DNA from: Rhodococcus rhodnii
Lineage (GTDB): Bacteria > Actinomycetota > Actinomycetes > Mycobacteriales > Pseudonocardiaceae
DNA: 64,000 bases
Direction of reading: 5' to 3'
Assembly (NCBI GenBank): GCA_000720375.1
Contig: JOAA01000004.1
Coordinates: forward strand, 248,001-312,000
Under the pieces are notes generated by a model, which saw only the letters and a program-made list of their open reading frames with translations, searched no databases and was not told the DNA's origin. Position 1 is the stretch's first letter; each line of letters starts with the position of its first letter. Made by a program: the position numbers and the translations under genes. Positions 9,391-18,736 of the stretch are shown piece by piece.

Positions 9391-10220
9391 CGGCGGCCTG
9401 CCAATCGCGGGTCGAGCCGGTCACGCAGGCCGTCACCCAGCAAGTTGAAGCCCAGTACGGCAATCGCGATCGCGACACCGGGCACGAGTGCCAGCCGTGG
9501 TTCCACCGCAAGGAGTTCCTGCGACTCCTGCAACATCCGGCCCCATGACGGCGTCGGCGGGCGGGTGCCGAACCCGAGGAACGACAACGCCGCCTCGGCG
9601 AGCACAGCGATCGCGAAGGACACCGAGCTCTGCACGATCAACAGGCCCGCGATGTTCGGCAGCACATGCCGTCGCGCGATCGCGAATCGCGACCGGCCTG
9701 CCGCCCGCGCCGCGAGCACGTATTCGGTGCTCATCACCTGCAACGTCCCAGACCTGGCGATCCGCGCGAACGACGGCACAGTCGCGATGCCGATCGCGAT
9801 CATGGCCGTGAGCGTGCTGGCGCCGTACACGGCACCGAACATGATCGCCAGCAGCAGCGCGGGAAACGCGAGCACCAGGTCGTTGACACGCATGACGAAC
9901 TCGCCGAGCCACCGTGGTCCCATCGCGGCCAGAATGCCAAGCGGTGTACCGATCACGGCCGCGACACCGACGGCGACCACGCCGACGTACAGCGTTGTCC
10001 TGGCCCCGACCATGATTTGACTGACCAGATCACGGCCGAACTTGTCGGTTCCCAGCAGGTAGTCACCGGTTGGCCCGAGCAAGCGCACGGCCGCATCGAC
10101 TCGGGTCGGGTCGTGGGGCGTCCAGATGAACGAGACCACAGCCAGCAACACGACCAAGGCGACGAGCACCGCGCCCACAGTCAGCGTCGGCGTACGGCGT
10201 TTGGTGCTGAGAGTCGTCAT
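9387..10220 (-). CDS. ABC importer permease (DppC/OppC-like)
   Basis: A 277-residue inner-membrane permease. A first helix (about 16-38) is followed by the DPTRVDAAVRLLGPTGDYLLGTDKFGRDL motif region typical of the C-type permease of the peptide/nickel family, then five helices. The coupling loop is EYVLAARAAGRSRFAIARRH, the EAA motif that contacts the ATPases. The start codon shares one base with the stop of the B-type permease (TGATG), so the two subunits should be made in equal amounts. Confidence 0.92.
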   Translation of the reverse strand: MTTLSTKRRTPTLTVGAVLVALVVLLAVVSFIWTPHDPTRVDAAVRLLGPTGDYLLGTDKFGRDLVSQIMVGARTTLYVGVVAVGVAAVIGTPLGILAAMGPRWLGEFVMRVNDLVLAFPALLLAIMFGAVYGASTLTAMIAIGIATVPSFARIARSGTLQVMSTEYVLAARAAGRSRFAIARRHVLPNIAGLLIVQSSVSFAIAVLAEAALSFLGFGTRPPTPSWGRMLQESQELLAVEPRLALVPGVAIAIAVLGFNLLGDGLRDRLDPRLAGRR

Positions 10221-11164
10221 CAGGACCTCCGCAACCGTGGGTCGATGACCGTGTACAGCAGGTCGACGAGGAAGTTCACCAGCAGGGCCGCGATCACCAG
10301 AACCAGCACGATGCCTTGCACAGTCAGCAGGTCACGGGCCGCGACCGAGTCCAGCAGCATGCTTCCCAGTCCTGGCAACACGAACACTCGCTCGACCACG
10401 ACGGCACCGATCAGCAATGTCGTGAGCTGCAATCCGAGCACGGTCACCACGGGCACGGCCGCGTTGCGCAGTCCGTGCCGAACTAGCGCTTGACCAGGCA
10501 TCAAACCCTTTGCCCGAGCGGTTCGGAGGTAGTCCTCCCGCAAGGTATCCAGTACGGCGGATCGCACGTACCGCGTCAGCACGGCACCCTGCACCAGACC
10601 AAGCGCTAGTGCGGGCAGGATGAGCCCGCGGAGGAACTCGCCGAAGTCCTGGTTCGGTGGCGTCCATCCGCCGGATGGCAGCAACCGCCACTGCACGGCG
10701 AAAATCTGCACGAGCAGGATGCCGGCCAGGAACGCGGGCACGGCCACGCCGAGCTGCGAAGCACCGGAAATGACTGTGCCGCTGGCTTTCCGGTGCCGCA
10801 CGGCGGCGAACGACCCCAACGGCACCGCGATGACCAGAGCGATGATCATCGCCGCGCCGACCAACCACAACGTCACACCGAACCGGTCGGCCAGCTGCGG
10901 ACCGATCAGCTCACGGGTGACGTACGAACGACCGAAGTCGCCGGTCAGCACGCCGCCGATCCAGTCGAAGTACTGCGTCGCGAGTGGACGGTCGGTGCCG
11001 AACTCGGCCCTGGTCCTCTCCAGAAGCTCGGGCGTCGCGTTGATACCCAGCGCGACCTGCGCGGGATCGCCTGGCAGGACTGCCATGAACAGGAACACCG
11101 CGATCGAGGCGACGGCGACGCTGACGATGAAGATCGCCGTGCGGCGGGTGATGGCGAGGATCAT
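10220..11164 (-). CDS. ABC importer permease (DppB/OppB-like)
   Basis: A 314-residue permease with the family N-terminal helix, then FMAVLPGDPAQVALG, and the periplasmic segment typical of B-type peptide permeases. Its EAA loop is EDYLRTARAKGLMPGQALVRH. About six helices. It overlaps the substrate-binding protein gene by 4 bp and forms the membrane channel with the C-type permease. Family members import di/oligopeptides, opines, nickel chelates or glycosides, so the family alone does not fix the substrate. Confidence 0.92.
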   Translation of the reverse strand: MILAITRRTAIFIVSVAVASIAVFLFMAVLPGDPAQVALGINATPELLERTRAEFGTDRPLATQYFDWIGGVLTGDFGRSYVTRELIGPQLADRFGVTLWLVGAAMIIALVIAVPLGSFAAVRHRKASGTVISGASQLGVAVPAFLAGILLVQIFAVQWRLLPSGGWTPPNQDFGEFLRGLILPALALGLVQGAVLTRYVRSAVLDTLREDYLRTARAKGLMPGQALVRHGLRNAAVPVVTVLGLQLTTLLIGAVVVERVFVLPGLGSMLLDSVAARDLLTVQGIVLVLVIAALLVNFLVDLLYTVIDPRLRRS

Positions 11165-12654
11165 CGGCGCCCCAGCCCGGTCAGGTCGAAGGATTCGCTG
11201 ACCTGGTTGCGCGCGAGCCCGGTGACCTTGGTCTTGGCCGCGACCAGGTTGGGGAACAGGAACAACCAGTCAGCCGCCGCGTCATCGGTGATCGTGCGCG
11301 CGATCTCTTTCATCGCTTCGATCTGCCGCTGCGGCGTGCCCGTGTCGGCTTGGGTCAACAGTTCCCGCACCTTCGGGCTGTCGTAGCCCCAGTAGTACTT
11401 GGGATTGCCGAACGTGACGATGTCGCGGGCCTCGACGTGCTGGATGATCGACATGTCGAAGTCATGGTCGGTGAACACCTGCTTGAGCCATACGGCCGGG
11501 AAGTCAAGCGGTTCGATGCTGACGGTCACCCCGACATCGGCCAGTTGTGAGGCCACGACCTGCGCGGAGTTCACCGCGTACGGCAGGTTCGCGACTCTCA
11601 GCCTGAGCCTCAGGTTCGGTTGCCCGGCCTCGGCGAGCAACGCCCTGGCCCGCGCCGGATCGTGCGGGTAGACCCCGGTGAGGTCTTCGTACCACGGGTC
11701 GGTCGGCGGGACCATACTGCCGATCAAGGTGCCGCGGTTCGCCGCGACCGTTGCCATCACAGCTTTCCGGTCGATCGCGTACGTCAGGGCCTGACGGATT
11801 CGCTTGTCGTTCAAGGGCGCTCGTGCGTTGTTGAACGACAGCGTGACTTCGGAGTTCGTGGTGCCTTGCAGGACTGTGAACCGGGTGTCGGACTCGATCT
11901 GACCGATCGAGTCGGGTGTGGTGATCGCCGAGATCACGTCGATCCCGTTGCTGAGTAAGGCATTGTTCAACGCGGTCGGGTCACGGAAGTACTTCAGGTA
12001 CACCGTGGTGTAGGCCGGCCTGCGTCCCCAGTAGGAAGGATTGGCTCGCAGGACGATCGAGTCACCGCGCTTGCGGGTCGCGAAGACGTACGGCCCGGTG
12101 CCGACCGGTGTGTTCGCCAGGTCGGCGACTCGGGACGGGCTGAACATCGCGCCGACCCGGGTGGTCATGTCGAACAGCCAGTTGTTGCTCGGCCGTTTCA
12201 GGATCACGCGTGCGTGGGTCGGATCGACCACGTCAACCCGGTCGACGACGTCCATCTTGGACTTCAGCGAGATGGTCCACGCGGTCTTCACCCGTTCGAT
12301 GGAGAATTTCACGTCCTGGGCGGTGAACGGCTGGCCGTTGCTGAAGGTGACGTTCGGGTGCAGCTGGAAGTCGTACGCCTTGCGGTCCTCGCTGACTGTC
12401 CACTCGCGAGCCAGCGACGGCACGATTTTGCCGTCCGCGTCCAGTTTCACCAGGCCTTCGTACACGTTGTACAGCAGAGCCTGTGGAATCGCGGCACCAT
12501 CGGTGCGGGTGAAGTCGAGGTTGGCCGGTTCGGCGGTGAACCCGATCGAGATCGCGTCGGGATCAGCCGGAACCGACACGGAGGACCCGGCCGAACACGC
12601 ACTTGCCAGCAGCGCGAGGACGACCGTGGCGACGAACATCCGCACCGGCTTCAC
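11161..12654 (-). CDS. Substrate-binding lipoprotein of a peptide-type ABC importer (SBP_bac_5)
   Basis: A 497-residue secreted lipoprotein. The signal peptide ends in a lipobox LASAC with Cys20 for lipid attachment. The mature part has the class C solute-binding layout: EPANLDFTRTDGA, the LAREWTVSEDRKAYDFQL segment and FTAQDVKFSIERVK, which is the SBP_bac_5 signature region. It is the first gene of the operon and captures the ligand outside the cell. The start lies 13 bp from a FadR-type operator, so a short leader and direct repression are expected. Confidence 0.92.
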   Translation of the reverse strand: MKPVRMFVATVVLALLASACSAGSSVSVPADPDAISIGFTAEPANLDFTRTDGAAIPQALLYNVYEGLVKLDADGKIVPSLAREWTVSEDRKAYDFQLHPNVTFSNGQPFTAQDVKFSIERVKTAWTISLKSKMDVVDRVDVVDPTHARVILKRPSNNWLFDMTTRVGAMFSPSRVADLANTPVGTGPYVFATRKRGDSIVLRANPSYWGRRPAYTTVYLKYFRDPTALNNALLSNGIDVISAITTPDSIGQIESDTRFTVLQGTTNSEVTLSFNNARAPLNDKRIRQALTYAIDRKAVMATVAANRGTLIGSMVPPTDPWYEDLTGVYPHDPARARALLAEAGQPNLRLRLRVANLPYAVNSAQVVASQLADVGVTVSIEPLDFPAVWLKQVFTDHDFDMSIIQHVEARDIVTFGNPKYYWGYDSPKVRELLTQADTGTPQRQIEAMKEIARTITDDAAADWLFLFPNLVAAKTKVTGLARNQVSESFDLTGLGRR

Positions 12655-12666
12655 CTACCTAGTACG

Positions 12667-12679
12667 CTGGTCTGACCAG
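12667..12679. promoter_or_regulatory. Perfect FadR/GntR-class operator in the divergent promoter
   Basis: CTGGTC T GACCAG is a perfect 6-bp palindrome with a 1-nt centre. It contains TGGTCTGACCA, matching the FadR-subfamily consensus TGGTNNNACCA. It lies 13 bp before the importer operon start and 47 bp before the regulator start, so one site can serve both directions. This is sequence reading plus known FadR-family consensus; binding is inferred. Confidence 0.8.
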
Positions 12680-12725
12680 TAGACTTGCACTCGCTGCCGC
12701 ATTGGTCAAGAGGGGCGGTCTGAAG

Positions 12726-13466
12726 ATGTTCGAGCCGGTCAGCCCGGTCAGGGCCTACGAACGTGTGGTCGAGCAGATCGAAGAGGCCGTGTTCACCGGC
12801 CGGCTCCGGCCCGGCTCGCGGCTGCCCAGCGAACGCGATCTGATGACCCAGTTCGGTGTGAGCCGCTCGACGGTTCGCGAGGCGCTGCGAGTGCTGCAGA
12901 GCAACGGGATGATCCAGTCCCGCGCGGGCGATCCGCGTGGTCCCGAGGTGCTGCCCGCCTCGCCGAAGAGCCTGCAGAAGTCGATGTCCCGGCTGGTCCG
13001 CGCCGAGTCGATGTCCCTCGCCGAGCTGCTGCAGTTCCGGATGCTGCTGGAAGGCTCGGCCTATCTCCTGGCCGCGCGGTTACGAACCGACGCCCAGCTC
13101 GCGGAGATGGAAGCGGCGCTGCAGTCCATGGCCGAGGCATCGGAGCACGCCGAGTTCAGCGCTGCCGACGTGGCCTTCCACGACGCCGTCGCACGGGCGA
13201 CGCAGAACACGCTGATCTTGGTGTGCAGCAACGTCGTCCGGGGCGTGGTGCTGGACCTGATCGCCGACCACCTGGCGACCGCGACCGACCGGCAGGCACT
13301 GATGCAGGCGTACCTGCAGCACCATTCCGAAGTCCTACAAGCGATCCGTGACCGTGATGGCGCACTGGCCGCACGGTTGGCACGCCAGGCGCTGTACGAC
13401 TACTACGCCGACAGCGTGCCTTTGGAAGATCGCGCGTTGCTGGAACCGCTCATAGCCAGCCCTTAG
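12726..13466 (+). CDS. FadR-subfamily GntR transcriptional regulator
   Basis: A 246-residue regulator. The N-terminal winged helix (about 10-75) contains GSRLPSERDLMTQFGVSRST followed by VREALRVLQSNGMI. The C-terminal FCD domain is all-helical and carries the metal-binding His residues in VAFHDAVA and the later QHHSEVLQAIRD. FadR-type proteins sense small acids. It is divergent from the importer/ALDH/SDR/amidase operon with a FadR operator between them, so it most likely represses that operon and itself until the ligand appears. ATG 12726 follows the purine-rich GAGGGGCGG; a TTG at 12702 is possible. Confidence 0.9.
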   Translation: MFEPVSPVRAYERVVEQIEEAVFTGRLRPGSRLPSERDLMTQFGVSRSTVREALRVLQSNGMIQSRAGDPRGPEVLPASPKSLQKSMSRLVRAESMSLAELLQFRMLLEGSAYLLAARLRTDAQLAEMEAALQSMAEASEHAEFSAADVAFHDAVARATQNTLILVCSNVVRGVVLDLIADHLATATDRQALMQAYLQHHSEVLQAIRDRDGALAARLARQALYDYYADSVPLEDRALLEPLIASP

Positions 13467-14055
13467 CCTCGGCCATCTCGACAGCTTCCGCCCTGGTCCG
13501 CGCACCGAGCTTCTGGATCGCCGACGACAGGTGATTGCGCACGGTCCCTGGCGAGAGGTGCAGGCCGCGGGCCATTTCCGCGATCGTGCCGTGGCCGCGT
13601 GACGCCGCGAGGATCTCGGTTTCCCGTGGCGTCAACGGACTCGCGCCTTCGCTGAGCGCAGCAAGCGCCAGGCCGGGATCAACGACCTGTTCCCCCGCGG
13701 CGACTTTGCGGATCGCCACGGCCAGTTCGGTCACCGGTGCGTCCTTGATCAGGAACCCGGCGACGCCCGCGGCGATCGCGGAGTGCAGGTATCCGGGCCG
13801 GCCGAAGGTCGTCAGGATGATCACGCGTGTGCCGGGCGCTCTGGCCCGGAGCAGCCGAGCGGCTTCAAGACCGTCCATGCCGGGCATCTCGATGTCCAGC
13901 AGTGCCACATCCGGTTTGAACGCCTCGGCCGCGCCGGCGACCTCGTCACCCCGGCCGAGTTGCACGACCACCTCGAGGTCGGGTTCGAGGTCGAGCAGCG
14001 TGGCCATCGCGCCACGGAACATGGTCTGGTCTTCGGCCAGCAACAACTTGATCAT
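13450..14055 (-). CDS. DesR-like NarL-family response regulator
   Basis: A 201-residue regulator: receiver domain with Asp54 (VALLDIEMPGM) and Lys in GVAGFLIKDAPV, then a LuxR helix-turn-helix (LTPRETEILAASRGHGTIAE). The shorter linker and the SAIQKLGARTRAEAVEMAEAKGWL ending fit DesR-type partners of DesK kinases. It overlaps the kinase by 4 bp and converges with the FadR-type gene over 17 bp. With the ABC pair upstream it probably controls export or membrane-stress genes, most likely its own operon. Confidence 0.92.
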   Translation of the reverse strand: MIKLLLAEDQTMFRGAMATLLDLEPDLEVVVQLGRGDEVAGAAEAFKPDVALLDIEMPGMDGLEAARLLRARAPGTRVIILTTFGRPGYLHSAIAAGVAGFLIKDAPVTELAVAIRKVAAGEQVVDPGLALAALSEGASPLTPRETEILAASRGHGTIAEMARGLHLSPGTVRNHLSSAIQKLGARTRAEAVEMAEAKGWL

Positions 14056-15164
14056 GTCGGTACCTGTACTCGGATGGAGAAGCCATTGTCCTTGCCCGGA
14101 CCCGAATCCATCGAGCCGCCAAGGGCCTGTGCGCGTTCGGCCAGTCCGGCCAAGCCGTTGCCACGGCCGTTCTCGCCTGGCCCAACGCCGTTGTCGACGA
14201 TCGCGACCTCGGCAGACGAGTCCTCAAGGGACAGTGTGATCGTGCACCGCGTAGCCCGGCTGTGCCGCAACACGTTGGTGACGCCTTCGCGGACGGTCCA
14301 CGCCAGCGCACCATCCACGGACGCTGGGAGGGACCACGAGTCCGGTGATTCGACGCGGCAATCGATGCCCGCCGACGCGGCCGCTTTGCGTGCCGACGCC
14401 AACTCGCCCGCGAGCGTGGGCTGGCGGTAGTTCGTGACGGCTTGCCGCACTTCGGCCAGGGCGCGGCGAACGACCGTGTCGATGTCCGCGAGTTCCTGCT
14501 CGGCCTTTTCCGGGTCGGCGGTGACCAGGCGACGGGCGAGTTCGGTCTTCACCGCGATCACCGACAGGCTGTGCCCGACCAGGTCGTGCAGGTCACGGGC
14601 GATCCGGTCGCGTTCCTCGGCAACCGCGAGCCGGGCTCGTTCCCGGCGGCTGACCTGCAACTCGATGAACATGTCGGACTGGATCCGCGACTGCCTGGTG
14701 AAGAACCCGACCATCAGTCCGACCAGCACCAGCCACCCGACTAGCACCGGCTCCAAGTCGTCGAACCACGCGATCGTGCCGAACGCGGCACTGATCGCCA
14801 ACAGCCGCGCGGGCAGCCACCGGCCGCCGATCCAGCCCGTCGCGGCGCTGGCCCACACCGAGTTGAACGTCCACTCCCCGCCGCCGAACAGGGCCAAACC
14901 CAGACAGAGCACAAGCAGCACGACGTAGGACGGCCAGAACGGCAGCCGGTCCAGCGCCGAGAAGTCGAACGTCAGGCGCATCCCGAGCAGGGCCGTGATG
15001 ACAGCGGTTGTCACGACGAGGACCGCCTGCCATACCGGTGGCTTGCCGACGAAGTAGAACACCGCCGAGGTCGCCAGCGCCACGTACATCAGCACGTACC
15101 GCGACCACTTACGCCGGTTCCACATCGCCCGGACGTGCTCGTCAGGCAGATCCACGTCGACCAT
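14052..15164 (-). CDS. DesK-like sensor histidine kinase
   Basis: A 370-residue kinase with four to five hydrophobic helices in about residues 22-155, a short coiled linker, and the phosphoacceptor box DRIARDLHDLVGHSLSVIAV with His193. The catalytic part has the N-box EGVTNVLRHSRA and the G-box NGRGNGLAGLAERA. The topology is that of thermosensor-like DesK proteins. ATG 15164 lies 2 bp past the permease stop; a GTG at 15170 that overlaps the stop is equally possible. It is the third gene of an ABC-permease-kinase-regulator operon. Confidence 0.9.
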   Translation of the reverse strand: MVDVDLPDEHVRAMWNRRKWSRYVLMYVALATSAVFYFVGKPPVWQAVLVVTTAVITALLGMRLTFDFSALDRLPFWPSYVVLLVLCLGLALFGGGEWTFNSVWASAATGWIGGRWLPARLLAISAAFGTIAWFDDLEPVLVGWLVLVGLMVGFFTRQSRIQSDMFIELQVSRRERARLAVAEERDRIARDLHDLVGHSLSVIAVKTELARRLVTADPEKAEQELADIDTVVRRALAEVRQAVTNYRQPTLAGELASARKAAASAGIDCRVESPDSWSLPASVDGALAWTVREGVTNVLRHSRATRCTITLSLEDSSAEVAIVDNGVGPGENGRGNGLAGLAERAQALGGSMDSGPGKDNGFSIRVQVPT

Positions 15165-15166
15165 TC

Positions 15167-15817
15167 TCACGCTCGGCGCCACCGCAGCAGTACAGCCACG
15201 GCCGCCGCCACCGTCCAGGCACCCAGGTTGACGACTGGCTCTAGCCCGATCGGCTGACTGTTGAGGGCGTCGATACCCAACGTCGTGAGGCTGTACGTCG
15301 GCGCGAAGGACCAGAGCGTCTCGCCGCCGATCACGCCGCCGAGGAACATCAACGCGAAGAACGTGATCATCAGCGCGACAATGGCTGTCTTGCCTTTGAA
15401 CAACATCCCGGCAAAGACTCCGATCAGGACGAACGGCAACGAACCGGCCACGGTCACCGCGACGAGCATCGGCCAGCGGTCGACGTGGGCAGTGAGCGCA
15501 CCGATCACGCTGACCGCCAGCACGCCTGGGATCACCGTCAGCACGCCTTGCACGATCTTGCCGATCAGCCAGGCCTCGTTCGACAGGGGTGTCACTCGCA
15601 ACTGCCTGAGCCAGCCGGTGCTCCGGTCTTCGGCGATGGCGCTTCCGCTGCCCATCAGGCTGGCGCCGGTGGCCGCGTACACCGCCATCGCCGCGGTCAC
15701 GCCCAGGCCCTGCTTACCCCAGGTCAACTCGAAGACCACCGGCATCAGCACAATGAACACCAAGTACCGAATGCTGTGCACTGTGCGCAGAACTTCGAAT
15801 TTTGTATACGCAAGCAT
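15167..15817 (-). CDS. ABC-2 type transporter permease
   Basis: A 216-residue inner-membrane permease with six hydrophobic segments and the short N-terminal amphipathic region (MLAYTKFEVLRTVHSIRYL) of ABC-2 exporters. The middle holds SAIAEDRSTGWLRQLRVTPL, the conserved cytoplasmic loop of the family. It shares one base with the ATPase stop (TGATG). The ATPase/permease pair next to a DesKR-type system resembles drug- and lipid-responsive exporter cassettes; the substrate is unknown. Confidence 0.88.
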   Translation of the reverse strand: MLAYTKFEVLRTVHSIRYLVFIVLMPVVFELTWGKQGLGVTAAMAVYAATGASLMGSGSAIAEDRSTGWLRQLRVTPLSNEAWLIGKIVQGVLTVIPGVLAVSVIGALTAHVDRWPMLVAVTVAGSLPFVLIGVFAGMLFKGKTAIVALMITFFALMFLGGVIGGETLWSFAPTYSLTTLGIDALNSQPIGLEPVVNLGAWTVAAAVAVLLRWRRA

Positions 15818-16503
15818 CACTCGGCTCCCTCGGTCAGCTTGACCAGCGCGTGTTCCAGGCTCGTGTCACCCTTGATCAGCTTGGGCGGGCCGTCGGCGAT
15901 CACGCGGCCCTGGTCGATCACGATGACTCGGTCGGCGTACTCGTCGGCCTCGTCGAGGTGGTGCGTGGCGAAGACGACCGTGTTGCCGTCCTCTTTCACC
16001 GCACGCCAGAACTGCCTGCGGGACTTGAAGTCGAGCGCGACCGTGGGTTCGTCCAGGAACAGCAGCTCTGGTCGGCCGGCCATCGCGACCGCGAAGCGGA
16101 CTCTTTGCGCTTGACCGCCGGACAACGCGTCGACTTTGCGGCGCTGGAGTTCTGTCAGGCCCGCGAGGTCGAGGACTTCTTTGGGGGTACGGCGTTTTCC
16201 GTACAGGCGGCAGGCGAGGTCGACGATCTCTTTGACGGTCGAGTCTGTTGGCAGGCCGCCGGTTTGGAGCATTGCTCCTACTCGGCCGTTGGCGACTGCT
16301 TCGTGTGGGGATCCATTGAGGACAGTGACTTTTCCGGTATTTGGGCGTTTTAGGCCTAGTAGGAGGTCTACAGCGGTGGACTTTCCTGCGCCGTTGGCAC
16401 CGAGCAAGGCGACTGTTTGTCCACTTGGGATTGTGAAGGTTACTTCGGTGAGCGCTTGTACCGGGCCGTAACGGTAGCTCACTTGGTCGAAGCTTGTTTC
16501 CAT
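15817..16503 (-). CDS. ABC transporter ATPase of an ABC-2 exporter
   Basis: A 228-residue ATPase, short for the family: Walker A GANGAGKSTAVDLLLGLKRP, signature LSGGQAQRVRFAVAM, Walker B LLFLDEPTVALD, switch His in FATHHLDEADEY. It is the first gene of a four-gene operon that ends with the response regulator. The first third of the gene (about 16200-16503) uses many T-ending codons, unlike the G/C-ending bias around it, which could mean relaxed selection or recent exchange. The family-typical start MxxxxxxVSYRYGPVQALTEV fits ATG 16503. Confidence 0.9.
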   Translation of the reverse strand: METSFDQVSYRYGPVQALTEVTFTIPSGQTVALLGANGAGKSTAVDLLLGLKRPNTGKVTVLNGSPHEAVANGRVGAMLQTGGLPTDSTVKEIVDLACRLYGKRRTPKEVLDLAGLTELQRRKVDALSGGQAQRVRFAVAMAGRPELLFLDEPTVALDFKSRRQFWRAVKEDGNTVVFATHHLDEADEYADRVIVIDQGRVIADGPPKLIKGDTSLEHALVKLTEGAE

Positions 16504-16689
16504 GGTTTGACGGTAGGAGCTGCCTGTGGGGGTTTTAAGTGTTGCGCGTCGCGACTTGTCCTATGACGATCATCATGGGCGGCCATGTTGAAGGTGGTCC
16601 GGGCGGCGCCGATTTGGCATGGCGAAGTCGGGGGCTCCTGCCGCTGTGCTGCCATGGAGACCGTATCCATTCTGGGCAGCGCAAAACAG

Positions 16690-16726
16690 GACCCAAAAAC
16701 ACGGGCAGGACCCGCGGCCCTGCCCG
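16690..16726 (-). terminator. Rho-independent terminator after the SDR gene
   Basis: CGGGCAGG and CCTGCCCG form an 8-bp stem (16702-16726). On the minus strand it is followed by a T-rich run (GTGTTTTTGGG). It starts 14 bp beyond the SDR stop. The rest of 16504-16689 shows no convincing gene and presumably carries the exporter operon's promoter. Confidence 0.7.
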
Positions 16727-16739
16727 CCGACAAGCTGGG

Positions 16740-17477
16740 TCAGCCTCTTCCCACGAACGGCATGTTTGTCGCCATGATCGTCATGAACTGGATGTTCGTG
16801 TCCAATGGCAGTGCCGCCATCTGCCTGACTGCCGTTGCCACGTGCTTCACGTCGAAAATCGGCTCTGGCGCGATGGTTCCGTTCGCCTGCGGCACACCAT
16901 TGACCATCCTGCTGGCCATTTCCGTGCCAGCGTTGCCGATGTCTATCTGTCCACATGCGATTCGGTATGGCCTGCCGTCCAACGAGATCGACTTCGTCAG
17001 GCCGGTGATCGCGTGCTTGGACGCTGTGTACGCCGGGCTTCCTGGGCGGGGGCTGTGTGCGGAGATTGAGCCGTTGTTGATGATTCGGCCGCCCTGCGGG
17101 TTCTGGTCGCGCATCAGCTTGAAAGCCTCTTGTGCGCACAGGAAGGATCCCGTCAGGTTGATGTCGATCACGCGGCGCCAGTCCTCAAGGGACACGTCGC
17201 CCACGTTGCCAGGGGCGTTCAGGCCGGCGTTGTTGAAAAGCACGTCTATCCGGCCGTAGCGGGCCCGGGCCTGTTCGAACAACGCTCGAACCGAGTCCGG
17301 GTCCGCCACGTCGGTGGGGACCGGGAGGGATTCGCCCTGGCTTTCTGCCGCGGTCTCCCGCAGCTTGTCCTCGCGCCTTCCGGCGAGGACCACCGCGTAC
17401 CCGGCTTCCGCCAGCTCGACGGCGACAGCCCGGCCGATCCCCGATCCGGCCCCCGTGATCACTGCAACCTGAGTCAT
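16740..17477 (-). CDS. Short-chain dehydrogenase/reductase
   Basis: A 245-residue SDR with [20 protein letters not shown] (cofactor site), NNAG at about 86-89, the active Ser in NGSISAHSP and Tyr/Lys in [11 protein letters not shown]. The basic residues after strand two (AGRRED) favour NADP(H). It starts 11 bp after the SGNH-hydrolase gene on the same strand, so the two may be co-transcribed. The C-terminal [15 protein letters not shown] tail is that of an SDR subgroup of unknown substrate. Confidence 0.88.
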   Translation of the reverse strand: MTQVAVITGAGSGIGRAVAVELAEAGYAVVLAGRREDKLRETAAESQGESLPVPTDVADPDSVRALFEQARARYGRIDVLFNNAGLNAPGNVGDVSLEDWRRVIDINLTGSFLCAQEAFKLMRDQNPQGGRIINNGSISAHSPRPGSPAYTASKHAITGLTKSISLDGRPYRIACGQIDIGNAGTEMASRMVNGVPQANGTIAPEPIFDVKHVATAVRQMAALPLDTNIQFMTIMATNMPFVGRG

Positions 17478-17488
17478 GCCTCCGAGTA

Positions 17489-18721
17489 TTACAAGGTGTT
17501 CAGGTCGATCGCGGCTGCCATCGCGTGGTAGCCCGCTGCGTTCGGGTGCAACCGGTCTCCGATGTCGTACGCCGGGTTCATCAGGTCGGCGTCGTTCGGG
17601 TCGGCCATCACCTTGTCCCAGTCGATGACCGCGTCGTACTCGCCCGAGGTACGGATCCAGTTGTTGACCTCGTCGCGGACCTTCTCACCACGCTCGGTGT
17701 AGTAAACGGCTCCCTTGTACGGCAACAAAGTCGCGCCGATGACCCGCAGCCCCTTCGCGCGGGCCTGGCGGATCAGGGTGCGGTGGCCGTCGATCAACTG
17801 CTGCGGCGTCACGTGCGGCCGGGGCGGCACGCCGGGGAACTCGATCTCGGACATCCCGATGTCGTTGATGCCCTCCAGGATGATCACCGTCCGGACCTTG
17901 GGCTGGTCGAGCACGTCCGCCTTGAACCGCTTGACCGCGGCCTCACCGGCGAAGTCCGTGTCGGTGAGGACCTGGTTGCCGCCGATGCCCTGGTTGAGCA
18001 CGCCGAAGCGGCCACGGACCCGCTCGGCGAGTTCGTCCGGGTAGCGGTCGTTGGTGTCCGCGAGGATGCCCGCGCCATCGGTGATCGAGTCACCGAACGC
18101 CACGACGACGTCCCGCTTCGGGGACGGGTCGAGCACCTGCACACCCGACAGCAGGTACCAGGACTCCGATTTCTCCGTGAACGCCGTGCCGTCCAGGTCG
18201 TTCTTGTGATCACCAGCCGCCCGGTAGCTCGTGGACAGGCCAAGGCCGTGATACGTCACCGGCCCGGTCGGCGTGGCGAAGTACAGCGTGACCGTCAGGC
18301 TTTCCAGCGGTCGTACCGGCAGGAGGGCCACGTCGGTGGCGATCTGCCCGCCGGCCGGGATCACAGCCGATTTCTTGAAGTTGAAGGTCAGCGGGCGTAA
18401 GTCGCTGACCGCCGCGCCGGTACCGGCCCGGCCGATCGTCGCCCCGGTGATCGCGATCGGCGCCGAGCCGTACCTGTTGTTGAGTTGGATGCGGACCGCC
18501 GGGCCACCCTGGCTGACCCGGACAACCTGTCGGACGGTCTGGTTGGCGAAGCCATCCAGCGACCAGTTCGGCACGAAGCCCTCGTTCGGCTCGTGCACCG
18601 CGGTCGCCCACGTGCCTTCCCAACCCCCAGACTGACCGGCGGACGCCGCTGTGGATGCCACAGCGGGGGACGCCACCAGCCCGATCACTGTCGCCAGTGT
18701 GAGAAGCGTTTTCCGTCTCAT
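17489..18721 (-). CDS. Secreted SGNH/GDSL esterase
   Basis: A 410-residue exported hydrolase. A signal peptide ([21 protein letters not shown]) precedes an N-terminal beta-rich region, and the SGNH core starts at [14 protein letters not shown] (nucleophile Ser, block I). GIGGNQV gives the block II Gly, ILEGINDIG the block III Asn, and [10 protein letters not shown] the Asp-x-x-His pair of block V. Relatives are extracellular lipases/esterases or plant cell-wall deacetylases. ATG 18721 is used; the in-frame TTG 12 bp upstream has no better ribosome site. Confidence 0.88.
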   Translation of the reverse strand: MRRKTLLTLATVIGLVASPAVASTAASAGQSGGWEGTWATAVHEPNEGFVPNWSLDGFANQTVRQVVRVSQGGPAVRIQLNNRYGSAPIAITGATIGRAGTGAAVSDLRPLTFNFKKSAVIPAGGQIATDVALLPVRPLESLTVTLYFATPTGPVTYHGLGLSTSYRAAGDHKNDLDGTAFTEKSESWYLLSGVQVLDPSPKRDVVVAFGDSITDGAGILADTNDRYPDELAERVRGRFGVLNQGIGGNQVLTDTDFAGEAAVKRFKADVLDQPKVRTVIILEGINDIGMSEIEFPGVPPRPHVTPQQLIDGHRTLIRQARAKGLRVIGATLLPYKGAVYYTERGEKVRDEVNNWIRTSGEYDAVIDWDKVMADPNDADLMNPAYDIGDRLHPNAAGYHAMAAAIDLNTL

Positions 18722-18736
18722 GAATCGATGCAACCA

